Assembly: GCF_050908995.1 (NCBI RefSeq)
Contig: NC_135119.1
Span: 23,341,001 to 23,405,000, forward strand
Reading direction: 5' to 3'
Source of the DNA: Andrena cerasifolii
Lineage: Eukaryota; Arthropoda; Insecta; Hymenoptera; Andrenidae
Length of the DNA: 64,000 bases
A program made the translations under genes and the position numbers. Positions within the stretch are counted from its first letter, which is position 1. Each line of letters opens with the position of its first letter. The notes beneath the pieces are model-generated. The model saw only the letters and a list, made by a program, of their open reading frames with translations. It was not told the origin of the DNA and ran no database searches. Positions 34,178-45,159 of this stretch are shown here, in pieces.

Positions 34178-37100
34178 ATGGAATTTTTGAGCTTCAACGT
34201 GGCGAGCAAGACACTCGATCTGAAAAAGCGTAAGGACCTGCCTGTACCTAAACAGGACGAAGTACGAGTCAGAGTAGCGTACGCTGGCATCTGCGGGACC
34301 GATCTTCACATACTAGACGTGCGTCGTTACCATAACGGTTTAAATATTTCTTCATTATTACCTCCAACACAAGTCTCGCATGAACTGCATGTGCCTTTAT
34401 TTACATTAAAAAATAACATGCCTTTTTCGTCGATGCACGCAAGTGATTATATATCAGAGATGTCCACCAGATTGCATATAATAATATTTCTAAACTTTGC
34501 GTACCATGTCGGTGCCATCAATTTTAGCTCCGTTTCATTTGGATATCAAGCAGTTTTATTTTCGTACGATTCGAAGCCCGCGTAAAATTCACGTCGCGTT
34601 TCACTGTGCGTTTCGCATCCCCGCCGCGGCTTCTTCCCGTCCATCCGACTTCCGAGCTGTCGCAGCAGATTTAATACCCCAATTTCCATTCGCCCACGAC
34701 CAGCGCCTCGGTTTTATCGTTCGATTTACATATTTCGAATACCCGTTCGAAATGAAATGCAAACTCGACGCGTATCTGTACGCGGCAAGAACAATCCCCG
34801 TCGACGTGTTTCGCGTGGCCCCGCGGACAGAGTTCCCTGGCTTTTATCTAACGTTACGTGACTTGAAGAGCTTGTACACCGATTAATGGCTCGTGCCCGT
34901 GCCACGGAAAAGCGTCGCGTAATTTCTTAACACGTATGGTAAGTACAAGTATTTAAAAGCAACAGAGATTACGGCCCCGCTGTACAACGTGCTTGTTGAT
35001 AAATATTAACCGAGCACAGTGTCGGCTGTTCGCAATGCGAACGTGTTGTTGCGCTGGTGATTGAACTGATTGGAATATTCCCGCGATAAGTAATAATTTT
35101 CATATCTCTCGCTGGCTTAGGTTCTTGCGAAACTAAATATGTAACATCTGTTGAAAGAGCAAGTAAGTAACGTGTTCTAAATTTGTCTCGATTTACATTT
35201 GAGTTATTTCATAATTTAGGAGGAGGAAGCAACTAACAGAGGTAAATGAAAATATAAATAATTAAATAATAGAAGCACTCTGCATTTTATTTAACACTTT
35301 CATACTTAACTTACACAGCATGTTAGCTTTTAAATGGAGCTTCAGGTACCCCTCTAAATTAGCCGCAGGACCAATTAGTCCTTCGAATGATTAAGGGGTT
35401 ATGCCTAGTCAGCTTTCGAAAAAGAACGCGAGATTCGGGAATTTTTTGTGCAACATCTACTGTATATTTTTTTTACAACTATTCGCTTATTTTAAATGTA
35501 CATATATGCAGCAACTCTCAGTAATTTTGTTATAGAAAAACATTAAAAAATGAATAAATAACAGCCATTCTCGCGGAAGCTGTTTTAATATCGGTGAGCA
35601 AGATATTTCGGAAACCGCTGTATCGATTGACCTAAACGTTTGCAGACTTCTTTTATATACCAAAGACTAGTAGATGAACGAAGGATTTTTTATTTGAACA
35701 AGAACTCTATTTTTAATTAACGAGAAACAATTCAGGCATAGAAAAAACCTGGCTTTGCGTTAAACCGCCGTCATTTTGTTAAAAATTAACTTTTTGAAAA
35801 AGCCTTCGTTCATCTACTGAATTCAACCATACATTAACCAGAATATTTTTGAATTTTTAATTTTACATGACTCCGATCAGAGAAAACTTGCTAACCGCAC
35901 AGCGCCTTTATCAAAACAGCTTCAGCGAGAATGGCTGTTATTCGTTTATTTTTTAATGTTTTTATATAACAAAATTACTGAAAGATACTCCATACATGTA
36001 CTTTTAAAATAAGCGAATAGTTGTATAAAAAATATACAGTAGATATTCCACAAAAAAATTCGGGAAATCGCGATCTTTTTCGAAAGCTGACTAGGCATAA
36101 CTCCTTAAACAGGAAAATCCCTACCTCGTATTAATTGCAAAGAACTCTATTGTTTAGGGATCGTTCCCATGCAAATCGGAAGGTTCTTTGACGCTCGGCC
36201 ATGAATTTTCGGGCACGATCGACGCCGTTGGATCGGCAGTCAGGAGCTTGAAAGTCGGCCAAAAAGTCGTGGTCGACCCGAACAGCGGCTGCAACACGTG
36301 CGATTACTGCCACAACGGGAATTACCACTTTTGCAGCGTCGGTGGCATAAACAACACGATTGGAATCTACAGGGATGGCGGTTGGGCCACCCACGCTCTC
36401 ATACCGGAGACGCAGGTTCGCGCCGGTTCCAACGGCGTTCATTTTTCCATCGAGCCTCGTCGAGGTTTAAAAGCGCGTTTAGAGAAGCTATTACTGTACA
36501 GTTTCACTACATCTCTGTGAACTTTCGCTGGGGCTCGTTACAACCCCGTTAGGTGAAAGGGCTAACAGGGGTGCAACCCTTACGTCGCGCGTCATCCAAG
36601 TCTATTTAGTAAAATAGATTGCTCGTCTATTTCAACGTGCATTTAATTCTGTCGAAGAGGACGAATATAGAAGAATAAGCTAGAGAGCTTCCTTCAAATG
36701 CTTTTATATTCTTATCGGTTTAAGGTCCACTTGTTACCCGACGGAGTCGACATGAGCCAAGCCGCGCTCACCGAGCCACTCTCGTGCCTGGCGCACGGCT
36801 GGGATAAGATTAATCCTGTTAACGTAGGTCTTAACGTGCTTGTAATTGGCGCGGGAATAATTGGACTTCTGTGGGCTTGCTTGCTGCACTTGCACGGGCT
36901 CAGGAGAACCGTGACGGTCAGCGAGCCCCAGGAGAAACGGCGGAAGATGTTACCGAAACTTGGTAATTATACTCCCAGCACACGGCCAACCGTGTGGATG
37001 AGAACGCAGTGATAGTGTCCAATACGCTGTAACAAATCCATATGTCGACGTGTAATCAAAGTTACATTTAACAGATTTGGATTACGAGGTGAAGAGCCCG

Positions 37101-37579
37101 GAACAATTGAAGGAGGGATTCGACCTGGTCGTCGATTGCAGCGGTTCAGGCCCAGCTATGGAAGCAGCTGTACCCTTGATAAGACGAGGCGGTCGCTTAT
37201 GCATCTTTGGTGTCGCCAGTCCTAAAGCGAAGTTGACCATCGAGCCATTCCAGGTAGTCACTGAATCACTACTGTGCGTCGTCACTTTCCAGATACTTGA
37301 ATCACCTTCCTGGTAACGACTCCTCTACCAGAACATTCGAAGAGAACAATTAATGGAATTTCCGTTTCTCGGCAGGTTTACATGAAGGAGCTGAATATCG
37401 TGGGTGTAAATATAAACCCTTTCACATTCCCCAAGGGACTGGCTTTATTACAGGCGATGGCCGATAGATACCTTAATTACGATAAACTGGGCATCAAAAT
37501 ATATCCTCTGCGCGATTATCGCGAGGCGTTGGTAGCACTGAGGCAAGGAGACATCAGCAAAGCGGTCTTCAAATTGTGA
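34178..37579 (+). CDS. Zinc-dependent medium-chain polyol/alcohol dehydrogenase
   Basis: Five exons join in frame: 34178-34318, 36158-36415, 36725-36962, 37075-37253, 37376-37579, giving 339 residues, the usual length for the family. Exon 1 starts MEFLSFNV and holds GICGTDLH (catalytic Zn cysteine). Exon 2 has the GHE motif (GHEFSG) and the four-cysteine structural zinc lobe GCNTCDYCHNGNYHFC. Exon 3 has the Rossmann loop VIGAGIIGL. Exons 4-5 complete the fold (DCSGSGPAMEAA; FPKGLALLQ) to the end KAVFKL. Family knowledge: such enzymes oxidise sugar alcohols or similar alcohols with NAD(P)+, in the cytosol. It resembles sorbitol/arabinitol/threonine-type dehydrogenases. The exact substrate cannot be told, and no cofactor-deciding residue was analysed. 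The start is the first ATG in frame. Intron 1 contains a 710-bp MITE. The gene converges with lachesin. Confidence 0.92.
35395..36104. mobile_element. TTAA-target foldback MITE, family F copy 2, in dehydrogenase intron 1
   Basis: The element lies between TTAA at 35,391-35,394 and 36,105-36,108. The left end ggggttatgcctagtcagct pairs with agctgactaggcataactcc. The arms share gtgagcaagatatttcggaa-type sequence with copy 1 at 19,998. It ends 53 bp before the exon 2 acceptor. Confidence 0.85.
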
Positions 37580-37602
37580 AATCATTAGACAATTATCGAA
37601 AT

Positions 37603-37608
37603 AATAAA
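37603..37608 (+). terminator. Polyadenylation signal of the dehydrogenase
   Basis: AATAAA lies 24 bases after the stop codon, the only canonical signal immediately downstream. It implies a very short 3' UTR. Confidence 0.5.
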
Positions 37609-37704
37609 ATGCTGAAGGACTCTGTAATCATCTCGTTTAATTGACTTCGCCCCGAACAGATGTCATGGAGATAAACACAAGGCTGAGTTTCGAGGCAATT
37701 GTCG

Positions 37705-37710
37705 TTTATT
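37705..37710 (-). terminator. Possible polyadenylation signal of lachesin
   Basis: Minus-strand AATAAA (TTTATT on the plus strand) lies about 0.9 kb past the lachesin stop, in an AT-rich stretch (37,711-38,626) with no other gene. Other AT-rich variants could serve instead, so the site is tentative. Confidence 0.25.
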
Positions 37711-38626
37711 AAAGTTCACATTAGTGTAGAAGTAAATATAAAAATGCAAACTCGTAGAAAGGTCATACAAAATCTTACATATTGAGATTCTATGCTCCTA
37801 CCCTTATAATATCGCGGATGCGTCTGAAAGAGACGGAAAGAAGATAATCCCTGTTATGAGTATGCAGTCTATGTGCTACGTAACAAACACATAAAATATC
37901 CTAGTCACAATCGTATAATAATTTCGTGTACAATATACAACCGTCACTCTAGGATCCTACGAACAAATTATACGCTCCGTAACACGATCAAGGTACTAAC
38001 GTGTATATCAACTTCTTCGTTCTTCTTCTTCTCTCTTTTTTTTTGTTCATTTGCCGAACTTTATATAACAAGGCAGCTATAAAGTATTACTACTGTGACT
38101 TCTAATAGAGAATAGAGCATCAACAAGTATTTCAGTGATTAAGTTGTATTGCTGCATTTTTGAGCTCCTACCAGCTTGTGTCTGGAAGGCGGTATTGATA
38201 TATTCGTAACATTATTATCAATCACTTCCTTTGTGTTTATCAGTTGCACTGATACATGAAAGGACCACATAATAATATATGTATATATATATATATTTAT
38301 CAAACTATTGTTACGCAATATTAAATTTTTTTTTCTCTTTCACTATGCATCACTATGTACTTCAATCTGGAATGTTAGTTTGTACCTTGCCAACATCTCT
38401 TATAAAGCTGGCCCCTAATAGTTTTATATATTTGCTAATATACTTCAATTTCGGTTGTAAATAACTACAAAAATAATCATCTAAGAAGAGTTAAAAACAA
38501 ATCAGGCCCCTAGAAGTTATCTTATGATGTGTCTAGTATCTATTGTATACGCTGAACCACAGTACTATCAACAGCCACTTCGACAAGCTGCACTGACTCG
38601 CTGCTGCCCACCGGAGTCCAGGGTAA

Positions 38627-40761
38627 TTAATATTTGGCGTAGAAATTTCTGAAAATCATCCAGACACATTTTATTGTACATACACGGCGAGACGGCTTGA
38701 TTGGATGTTTTAAATAGCAAGCCCGAGGAAGCATACGATGCGAACGAATGTATACTTCGGATAACATACCTTATAACAACTGTAAGAAATAAAACTACGA
38801 CTACCAATGGTCCTGAAGAGATTGGCATTACTCCAGCCCCATAATGGGCTTGACCACAAGCTGGTGGACACACGGGGACAATGGTTTCTGCGCAAAGAAA
38901 CAAGGAATGTCTAGAACATGCTAGCTACAGAACTAAATAAATGAACGCATGAGAAATCAAATTGCTGAATGGGATCGTGGCTTGCGAATGTTCAAATTAA
39001 ATAGACCTATGACATTTAAAGGGGAATATCAAATATTCTCATGCACAAACAATTAATGCGTATACATTTATCTAGCCAACATTGCAATTAGGAGAACGAA
39101 GTCAGTACCATGCCCGGATGGAAAGAAGTCGGTTGAAATTTCACAGGGGCAAGAGGAGGAGTTCTTCGCTCGCACTGGCTCCCGCCGCCAGTGTCCCGTT
39201 TGCTTACTTCGTATTCGTCGACGTTGTCGCGCCGGCCAATAGGAATATACTATTCGGACCTGATATTCAGACCCTAGAGTTTCTCAACCGACTTTCCATC
39301 CAGGCACAGTACATATATATAATTCCATTCCAACTATGATGTATTCACATAAAGCTCGCGATACGTACCAAATAATTCAAGTTTCGTTTCTGCGGTTCCC
39401 AATTTATTAGCAGCCCTGCACACATACTCTCCGTATTGTCTCTTTTCGATCGTAATCACTCGAATCGTTGTATCGGTAAATTGGTCCGCTGTTGCAAAAT
39501 GTGATACGCTGTAATGCTGATTGTTCGACAATTGAACATCGTCCTTCAACCATGTAATAGCTGGTGGAGGATAAGCCTCTACGTGACACTCCAAATCCAT
39601 ATCGTACTGTAAGGCTTGACCGAGTCGAGGTCTAGGCGCCGTGATCACAGGTGAAAATTCAACTTCGACGTTGATATTACGTCTAGCACCGCGCCCTACC
39701 CCATTTTCAGCGACGCAATAGTACGTTCCTCGGTCTTCTTTGCGGATCGCTGGGATTTTCAATGTATTTCCGCTGGAATGTTCTGATTTCAGAAAACAGT
39801 TCGTACAAGTATTTTGAGCAATGCGAAATTGATTATCTACCGGTAAATCGATCCACCAGTCGGTAAAATGGCATTGTTCTCCCTGCGCCACGAGATTCTC
39901 GGCGTAGGAAATCCACCGGCGTAACAATCGAGCTGCACCGGTTGCCCCTCGCTGACGACGAGAGATCTAGTCGAGTTATCGCTTATAATTGGTGGTCTGC
40001 GGACTTGTAGCTCGACGTTTGCGGCTACGTAATTATTCAAAGATATCAGAACTTTGCACTGATAAAATCCAGCGTCAGTTTCTTGTATATCTTTTACCTA
40101 GAGCATTCGTCGGGTCAATATTTTTTTATCAAAAAATACCAAAGCTTGCTACATAAATCCGAAACAAAATTACCTGCAATATAAAGGTGGACGTAGCCTC
40201 GTCGTACCTAAGAGCGAATCTAGTATCCCTTATAATTAAAGAGCTACCATGCGAAAGTGGCAATTGGTCATTGGCGATATCTTTATTAATCTTTGTCCAC
40301 ACGACTGGATATTCCTGAGCATATTGAACGGAGCAGCGAAACTCTACAGTTTCGCCGATGTCTTTAATTTGTTCCTGAGAGATGTACGATATTGTTGGTG
40401 TACGTTGACCCTTGACTGAAAAGACAAGACAGTGAAATCTTCTGATACAAATACTTAGCGTTGGAGATCAGAATACTAGATGCACCGGATCGTAAAACGA
40501 GTAAATACGAAATGCAATCCAATATGTGACCTTGCGTTATCACATCACATTTATTAGAATGCACAATCGGTTCGGTAAACATTAAATTGCGTAAAAGGGT
40601 TATCGGTATTCCGCTCCATCGATCACCCCTCGATAAAGACGCGAGCTTGTGAGAGAACATGAAAATTCTACTACGTACAGGATAGTACGTGCGAATAAAT
40701 CGTTTGTTTATTTACCTGCTTGAAAAACGGCGAGCGCCAATACTGTATAAACAATCTTCAT
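38627..40761 (-). CDS. Lac: Lachesin, immunoglobulin-superfamily adhesion protein
   Basis: Six exons (minus): 40716-40761, 40174-40415, 39841-40097, 39369-39772, 38770-38887, 38627-38648. They join in frame to 362 residues. Order: signal peptide MKIVYTVLALAVFQAG; Ig1 (VEFRCSVQYAQEYPVVW ... DAGFYQCKV); Ig2 (PPIISDNSTRSLVVSEGQ, WRRENNAILPTGGSIYR, DRGTYYC); Ig3 (DMDLECHVEAYPPP ... YGEYVCRAANKLGTAET); CPPACGQ linker; C-terminal hydrophobic segment PLVVVVLFLTVVI. The Ig cysteines and DxGxYxC motifs are intact. Known role: homophilic, membrane-attached adhesion in nervous system, septate junctions and trachea. The 68-bp intron at 39773-39840 looks like a frameshift until spliced (SIYR to GNTLKIPAIRK). 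The last 22-base exon, giving RNFYAKY, is my weakest junction. Reading through its donor would extend the tail to a stop at 38,568. Confidence 0.93.
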
Positions 40762-43700
40762 TATGACACACCCAGTACTGGTCTAACAACGCCCGAATAA
40801 CGTTCACCTTTTTTTCTGTTGCGACGCTTCGTTGCTAGTGTTCCACAACGCCATCAGAGGTCTCCTAACACTTATTATTTCTCACAAGTACCTACTCACG
40901 ATCACGATCTTAAGTACGACCAGGGTTGCCAGGAGGAGAAACATGGCCGTGAAGAGGGAGAATTCTTCCGGCAATACAACTTCCAGCAACCTCTAATTAT
41001 CTCGAGCATCTGAGGCAGGATCTGTCCGCGTCATTCCCTCTGACGAATCTGTAGAGGATGCCCCAGACAGAAATCGGGCCTCCTCTCCACCATTCCATTT
41101 CCTTTTGTCCCTGCAGCCTTTCAACTCTCCAGGTAGCTGAAAAAGCTGGGTCCTGGGCCTTTTAGGCTCGGTGGACGCCGGAAATTGGGACTATTTAAGT
41201 CCCAACTGTTCGTCCAGCAGCGGCAGTTCTGGACGTTACGCTGACTTGTATATGTTACATAATATATCCACTGGTTTCTTGTTTCATCGGACATGAACTC
41301 CCGAACATGCACTATAGATACTCCCGTATCACTTGTACTTAGGGATAGCCTTTAAATTATCTAAGGCTTTTTGGGGGGAGGGGGTCGCGAATTTCTTACG
41401 ATTTCTTACAAGGGGGAGGGGGGAGTCAGGTAGCGTCTTACGTAATATTTTTTAACCTAATTTTCAATAAGTACAAATTCTATCATTAACGTTCCAGAAA
41501 AGTAGTTTTAGTTTAAATTTCCCGAAACCGAGTTTTGAATGAATTATATAAACCTTTAAAAGAATTTTAATAACTGAAAAAATTAAATGTGAAAAATATT
41601 ACGTAAGGAGGGGGTTGGGATATCAAATCTTACGAATTCTTATGCTAGGGCAGGGAGGGGGTAAGAATTCGCCAAAATTACCCTTACGTAGTTCCCTCGT
41701 GGGAACAAAATTGTTGCGAAACGATCTAAGATAACGGTAATTTATATATCGTCGCGTTGTTGTCAAATCAACGCGAGTAGACGGGGATCAGAAGGAAGTA
41801 ATGCTCACAGGTGTTTGTTGATATGACAAAAACAGATATGACGAATAACGCGTTGACTTTCAGGCATTTTGCTATTTAGAATTGTTCACTGAAAGACATC
41901 ATTTAAGTTCAATACGAATATCACATTCGTACCGCCACATTCGCGCAGCAGTAATAAATTAAAACTAGTGCAAATTAAACGGACAATGATTTAAAAACAG
42001 ATGATTTGGTCCTGGCAAAGTAGAAAGAGAGTTTATGAATAAATCCTGATTAATAGATGGCGATACTTATAAACGTTGCAAAGTGATGAAGATGGATCGG
42101 AACATAACAGGATTTATAATACGTACGTTACTTACAAGCTAACAATTAAGTATAAGGAAACATCACTAGTGATAAAAATTTTCTATCAATTATTTTTTTA
42201 CAACTATTATTTTACGTGACTTTCAAGTGCGCCCTGTTACGAAGGTTGGGTTATTTAGGTTATGGATAGTACGAGGAATCTAGTTCTGTACTATTTCAGG
42301 AACGGCGGGTGTACTAAACCTCGTAACTAGTTCAAGACAAACTTATTGCCATCAGTACACGCGTAATGTCATCTTGGCAATGAAGAAACTGGAGCGCCCT
42401 AGAAATAGGACTATGCACACCCTTCGTAATATATTGTTATCCTGCTACAATCTCCCCTCACGATCGCTACGACCGCAACATAATGACCATACTCCGGACG
42501 AGGGAAATTAGACTTTACAATTCCAATATGTAAATTTTATTAATATCCGTAATTACAATTTACGTGCTAACGTGAATTATAATTGTAGCCCTCAGCTTTT
42601 ATACTTATTCGCACAGTTACCGGTATACAAAACCGTGTAACCATAGGTCACATACAACTGCCACAGACGAGCTGGCCTGTGTAGACCCCCCAAACCGGTG
42701 ACAGAGAAATGCATCGGTTGATAGGTCCATCCTATACCTCGTCTGCGCAACTACACCACTTTTTTATTTCCTCGAGTGTGCACAGACTATAGGGGAGACC
42801 GGGGCAAAGTGAACCTCGGGGTAAAATTCGCTTTCTTAATTTATTCTTTAATAGAATATATTTACAAATTTGGTGACGTAATAAATGCGCGTAATGCCAC
42901 AATGATAATTATTCACATTCAGATATCGCAAGATGGAAATTCATTTAAAAAATTAAAAATGAAGTTTCAGAGACTTCCAATTGGTTTTCTTTTCAATTTA
43001 GCTTTTTGGATAAATGAGTCTGAAATGTGTTATTTTAACTCCAAATTCTTTCTGCGTGATCTAGTATCGTCGCGACACGCGCACACGCGCCCATTGCTCC
43101 GCCGGTGTTTCAAGTTCGCGAGAGAGCCGATCGGTAATTGCACTGTACAGACACGATACCTAACGTATGTGTGTTGTGATCATTCCGTAACCATAGCGAT
43201 ACGAAAAACCTCGTGGCTCGTTGTTCCGTGTACTCCCTCGATTTACACCTACACGAGGGCTCGAATCCACGATAGCTTCTCGCGTGCGTGAACGCGTGAG
43301 TCTGTGGTTATCCGCACGCACGGAAAAGTAAACGTGCGCACGTGGTGTACATAGCCAGCATACGAATGTTTCATTACGAACATTGCTCGTATCTGCTGAC
43401 ACACGTGAACCTAGGTACACACTGTGCACGCTAGACAGGAAATCCTGAATCGTGTACACCGAGAAGCTATTTCATTTCAGCATTGCACGAGACAGCATGA
43501 TGAATACCCGCGAAAAAACGTTCGTGACCATCCGTAGGCGCACGAGCGGAATCGCATGTACAGTATACGTTTGCGTGTAGAGCGCACGTCCAGCCGCGAG
43601 TATAGAAGAATACCGAGGCACGGGCCATACTCGCAAGTACATGTGTGCCTATCCGTGCCGAGGCACGTATATAGTCGCCATTCGTAAATAACACACGCAT

Positions 43701-45159
43701 GGCCGTACGTGCAATGTATAAGTCTCATCCTGACACGAGGAGGTCAGTACGTGTCACAGTTTTGCGGCGGAAGCGGCCGGCGTCACCTGACGGGCACGAA
43801 CATCGTTTGACAGTTGCGGATACTCCGTGGAATTTCGAGGGAAGCGATAAACATCGATCGTTCCACTACGCCAAAACGGAAAGGACTTCTGCTGGCATTT
43901 GGGTCTCCCGGTAACGTTGCTGGGTAGAGTGAACTTCCTCCAACATAGCCTGTCCTCTCGCGAAAGAAAACGGCACTTGTTGAGAATGCTAATTAAGAAA
44001 CGAGCGACACGTGGGACCGATCTTAAAACACCTCGGAAGATCGAACGCTGTCGTCTGCCTCCCGCGTGACACTGAAGCGCGATCTAGGCATGTCTCGTCG
44101 GTTCAGAGATCCGCACGAGCAAGTGTACACCTACATATATTTCGCAACGCCAGTGCACGTACACACTTGCACATCAGCTTCTTGGACAACTTAGCATGTC
44201 GCTGTAGATCAACGAAGCAGTGACGACACTCGATAGTGCAAGTATGGGCCATAAATAAGGGCCAAGTATAATTACCTACTACGAATGTATAATAGGACCG
44301 GCTATAGCAGCGAAGGGAATAATTATAAACGAAGAGAGGAAGCGGCGACGAAGGGGCAGCGGTCGAGGACCAATGCATGCGACGAGGCTTCTAGACGCCG
44401 AGCCGCGGAGGTCGTACTTGGCAGTCGAAGACGCTTTAGTTTCGTGCGGGGGATCTATAGATTTTCGTCGGATCCGACAGCGAGGACTCGACCGGAATGT
44501 CAGCACGTTTCCTCGGCGGCCAAGGGCGCGCGGGCCTGCCCGGGTCGCGGAAGGCGATAACTATAGAGCGGACGACCAGTGTTCCATTCATAATTAAGAA
44601 AGAATCCAACCGAGCCGAGGCCGCAGCCTGGAACGAGTGATCGATCCTCGTTCATTCAGCGACCACCGATCAGAGCAGATTAACCGAGAGGCTTTACGCC
44701 CGCGGACGTCGATCGAGGAGGAATCGAATTTTTCTCCTTGCGAAACGCGATATCGCTGAACAACTCGAAGACAAAGTCCCGTGCATCTTCTTAACGGAAT
44801 GTGCTGTGTGCTGAGTTCCCTCAAACGCGATGTGATCCCGCGAGTGCAACATCGTGGCGCCTCTCGCAGCCGCGTGCCGTTCTAATCACGATATCTGTCA
44901 CCGGGATCAAGAGGATTGTCAGAAATTACCGATCGTCGGTGTCGATAATTTAAGGATGATTATAGTGTTCCGTGTAAAGCCCTGCTGCGAAAACAGCTGC
45001 ACTGTGTTCTTGTTGGAAGGAGACGCGGTATTTTAGTGTCGTCTCGGCTATCAGAATGACAGGATCCAACAGGATCGTCGCGGAGTTTGCCTTTTCCTTA
45101 GCTGTCGATGCGGACAGACATTTGTTGCCGACGCTGTCCGTTAATTTCCGTTGATCACG
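40762..45159. other. Divergent intergenic region between lachesin and the anoctamin
   Basis: This holds the promoters and leaders of both genes, but no core element could be assigned. 40,762-42,770 is mostly AT-rich with one MITE (separate entry). 43,050-45,150 is CpG-rich. Open frames up to 171 codons (42,776-43,291) run across both kinds of sequence without any domain. The 5' leader of the anoctamin probably lies between about 44,000 and 45,159. Confidence 0.4.
41357..41692. mobile_element. Degraded MITE with ttacgtaatattttt inner repeat
   Basis: cttacgtaatattttttaac at 41,439 is mirrored by aaaaatattacgtaagg at 41,594. The outer blocks gcgaatttcttacg and taagaattcgcc are also inverted. 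G-rich runs (ggggggaggggg) sit in both arms. The ends are approximate. Confidence 0.5.

Noticed and set aside
39773..39840. Apparent stop and frame change in lachesin after GGSIYR
   Set aside because: The 68-bp segment begins with gtagat and ends in cattccag. Removing it restores SIYR-GNTLKIPAIRKEDRGTYYC, so it is an intron and not a frameshift or pseudogene sign.
42776..43291. 171-codon plus-strand ORF upstream of the anoctamin
   Set aside because: It crosses an AT-rich and a CpG-rich stretch, shows no domain, and does not splice to the anoctamin exons in a way I could support.
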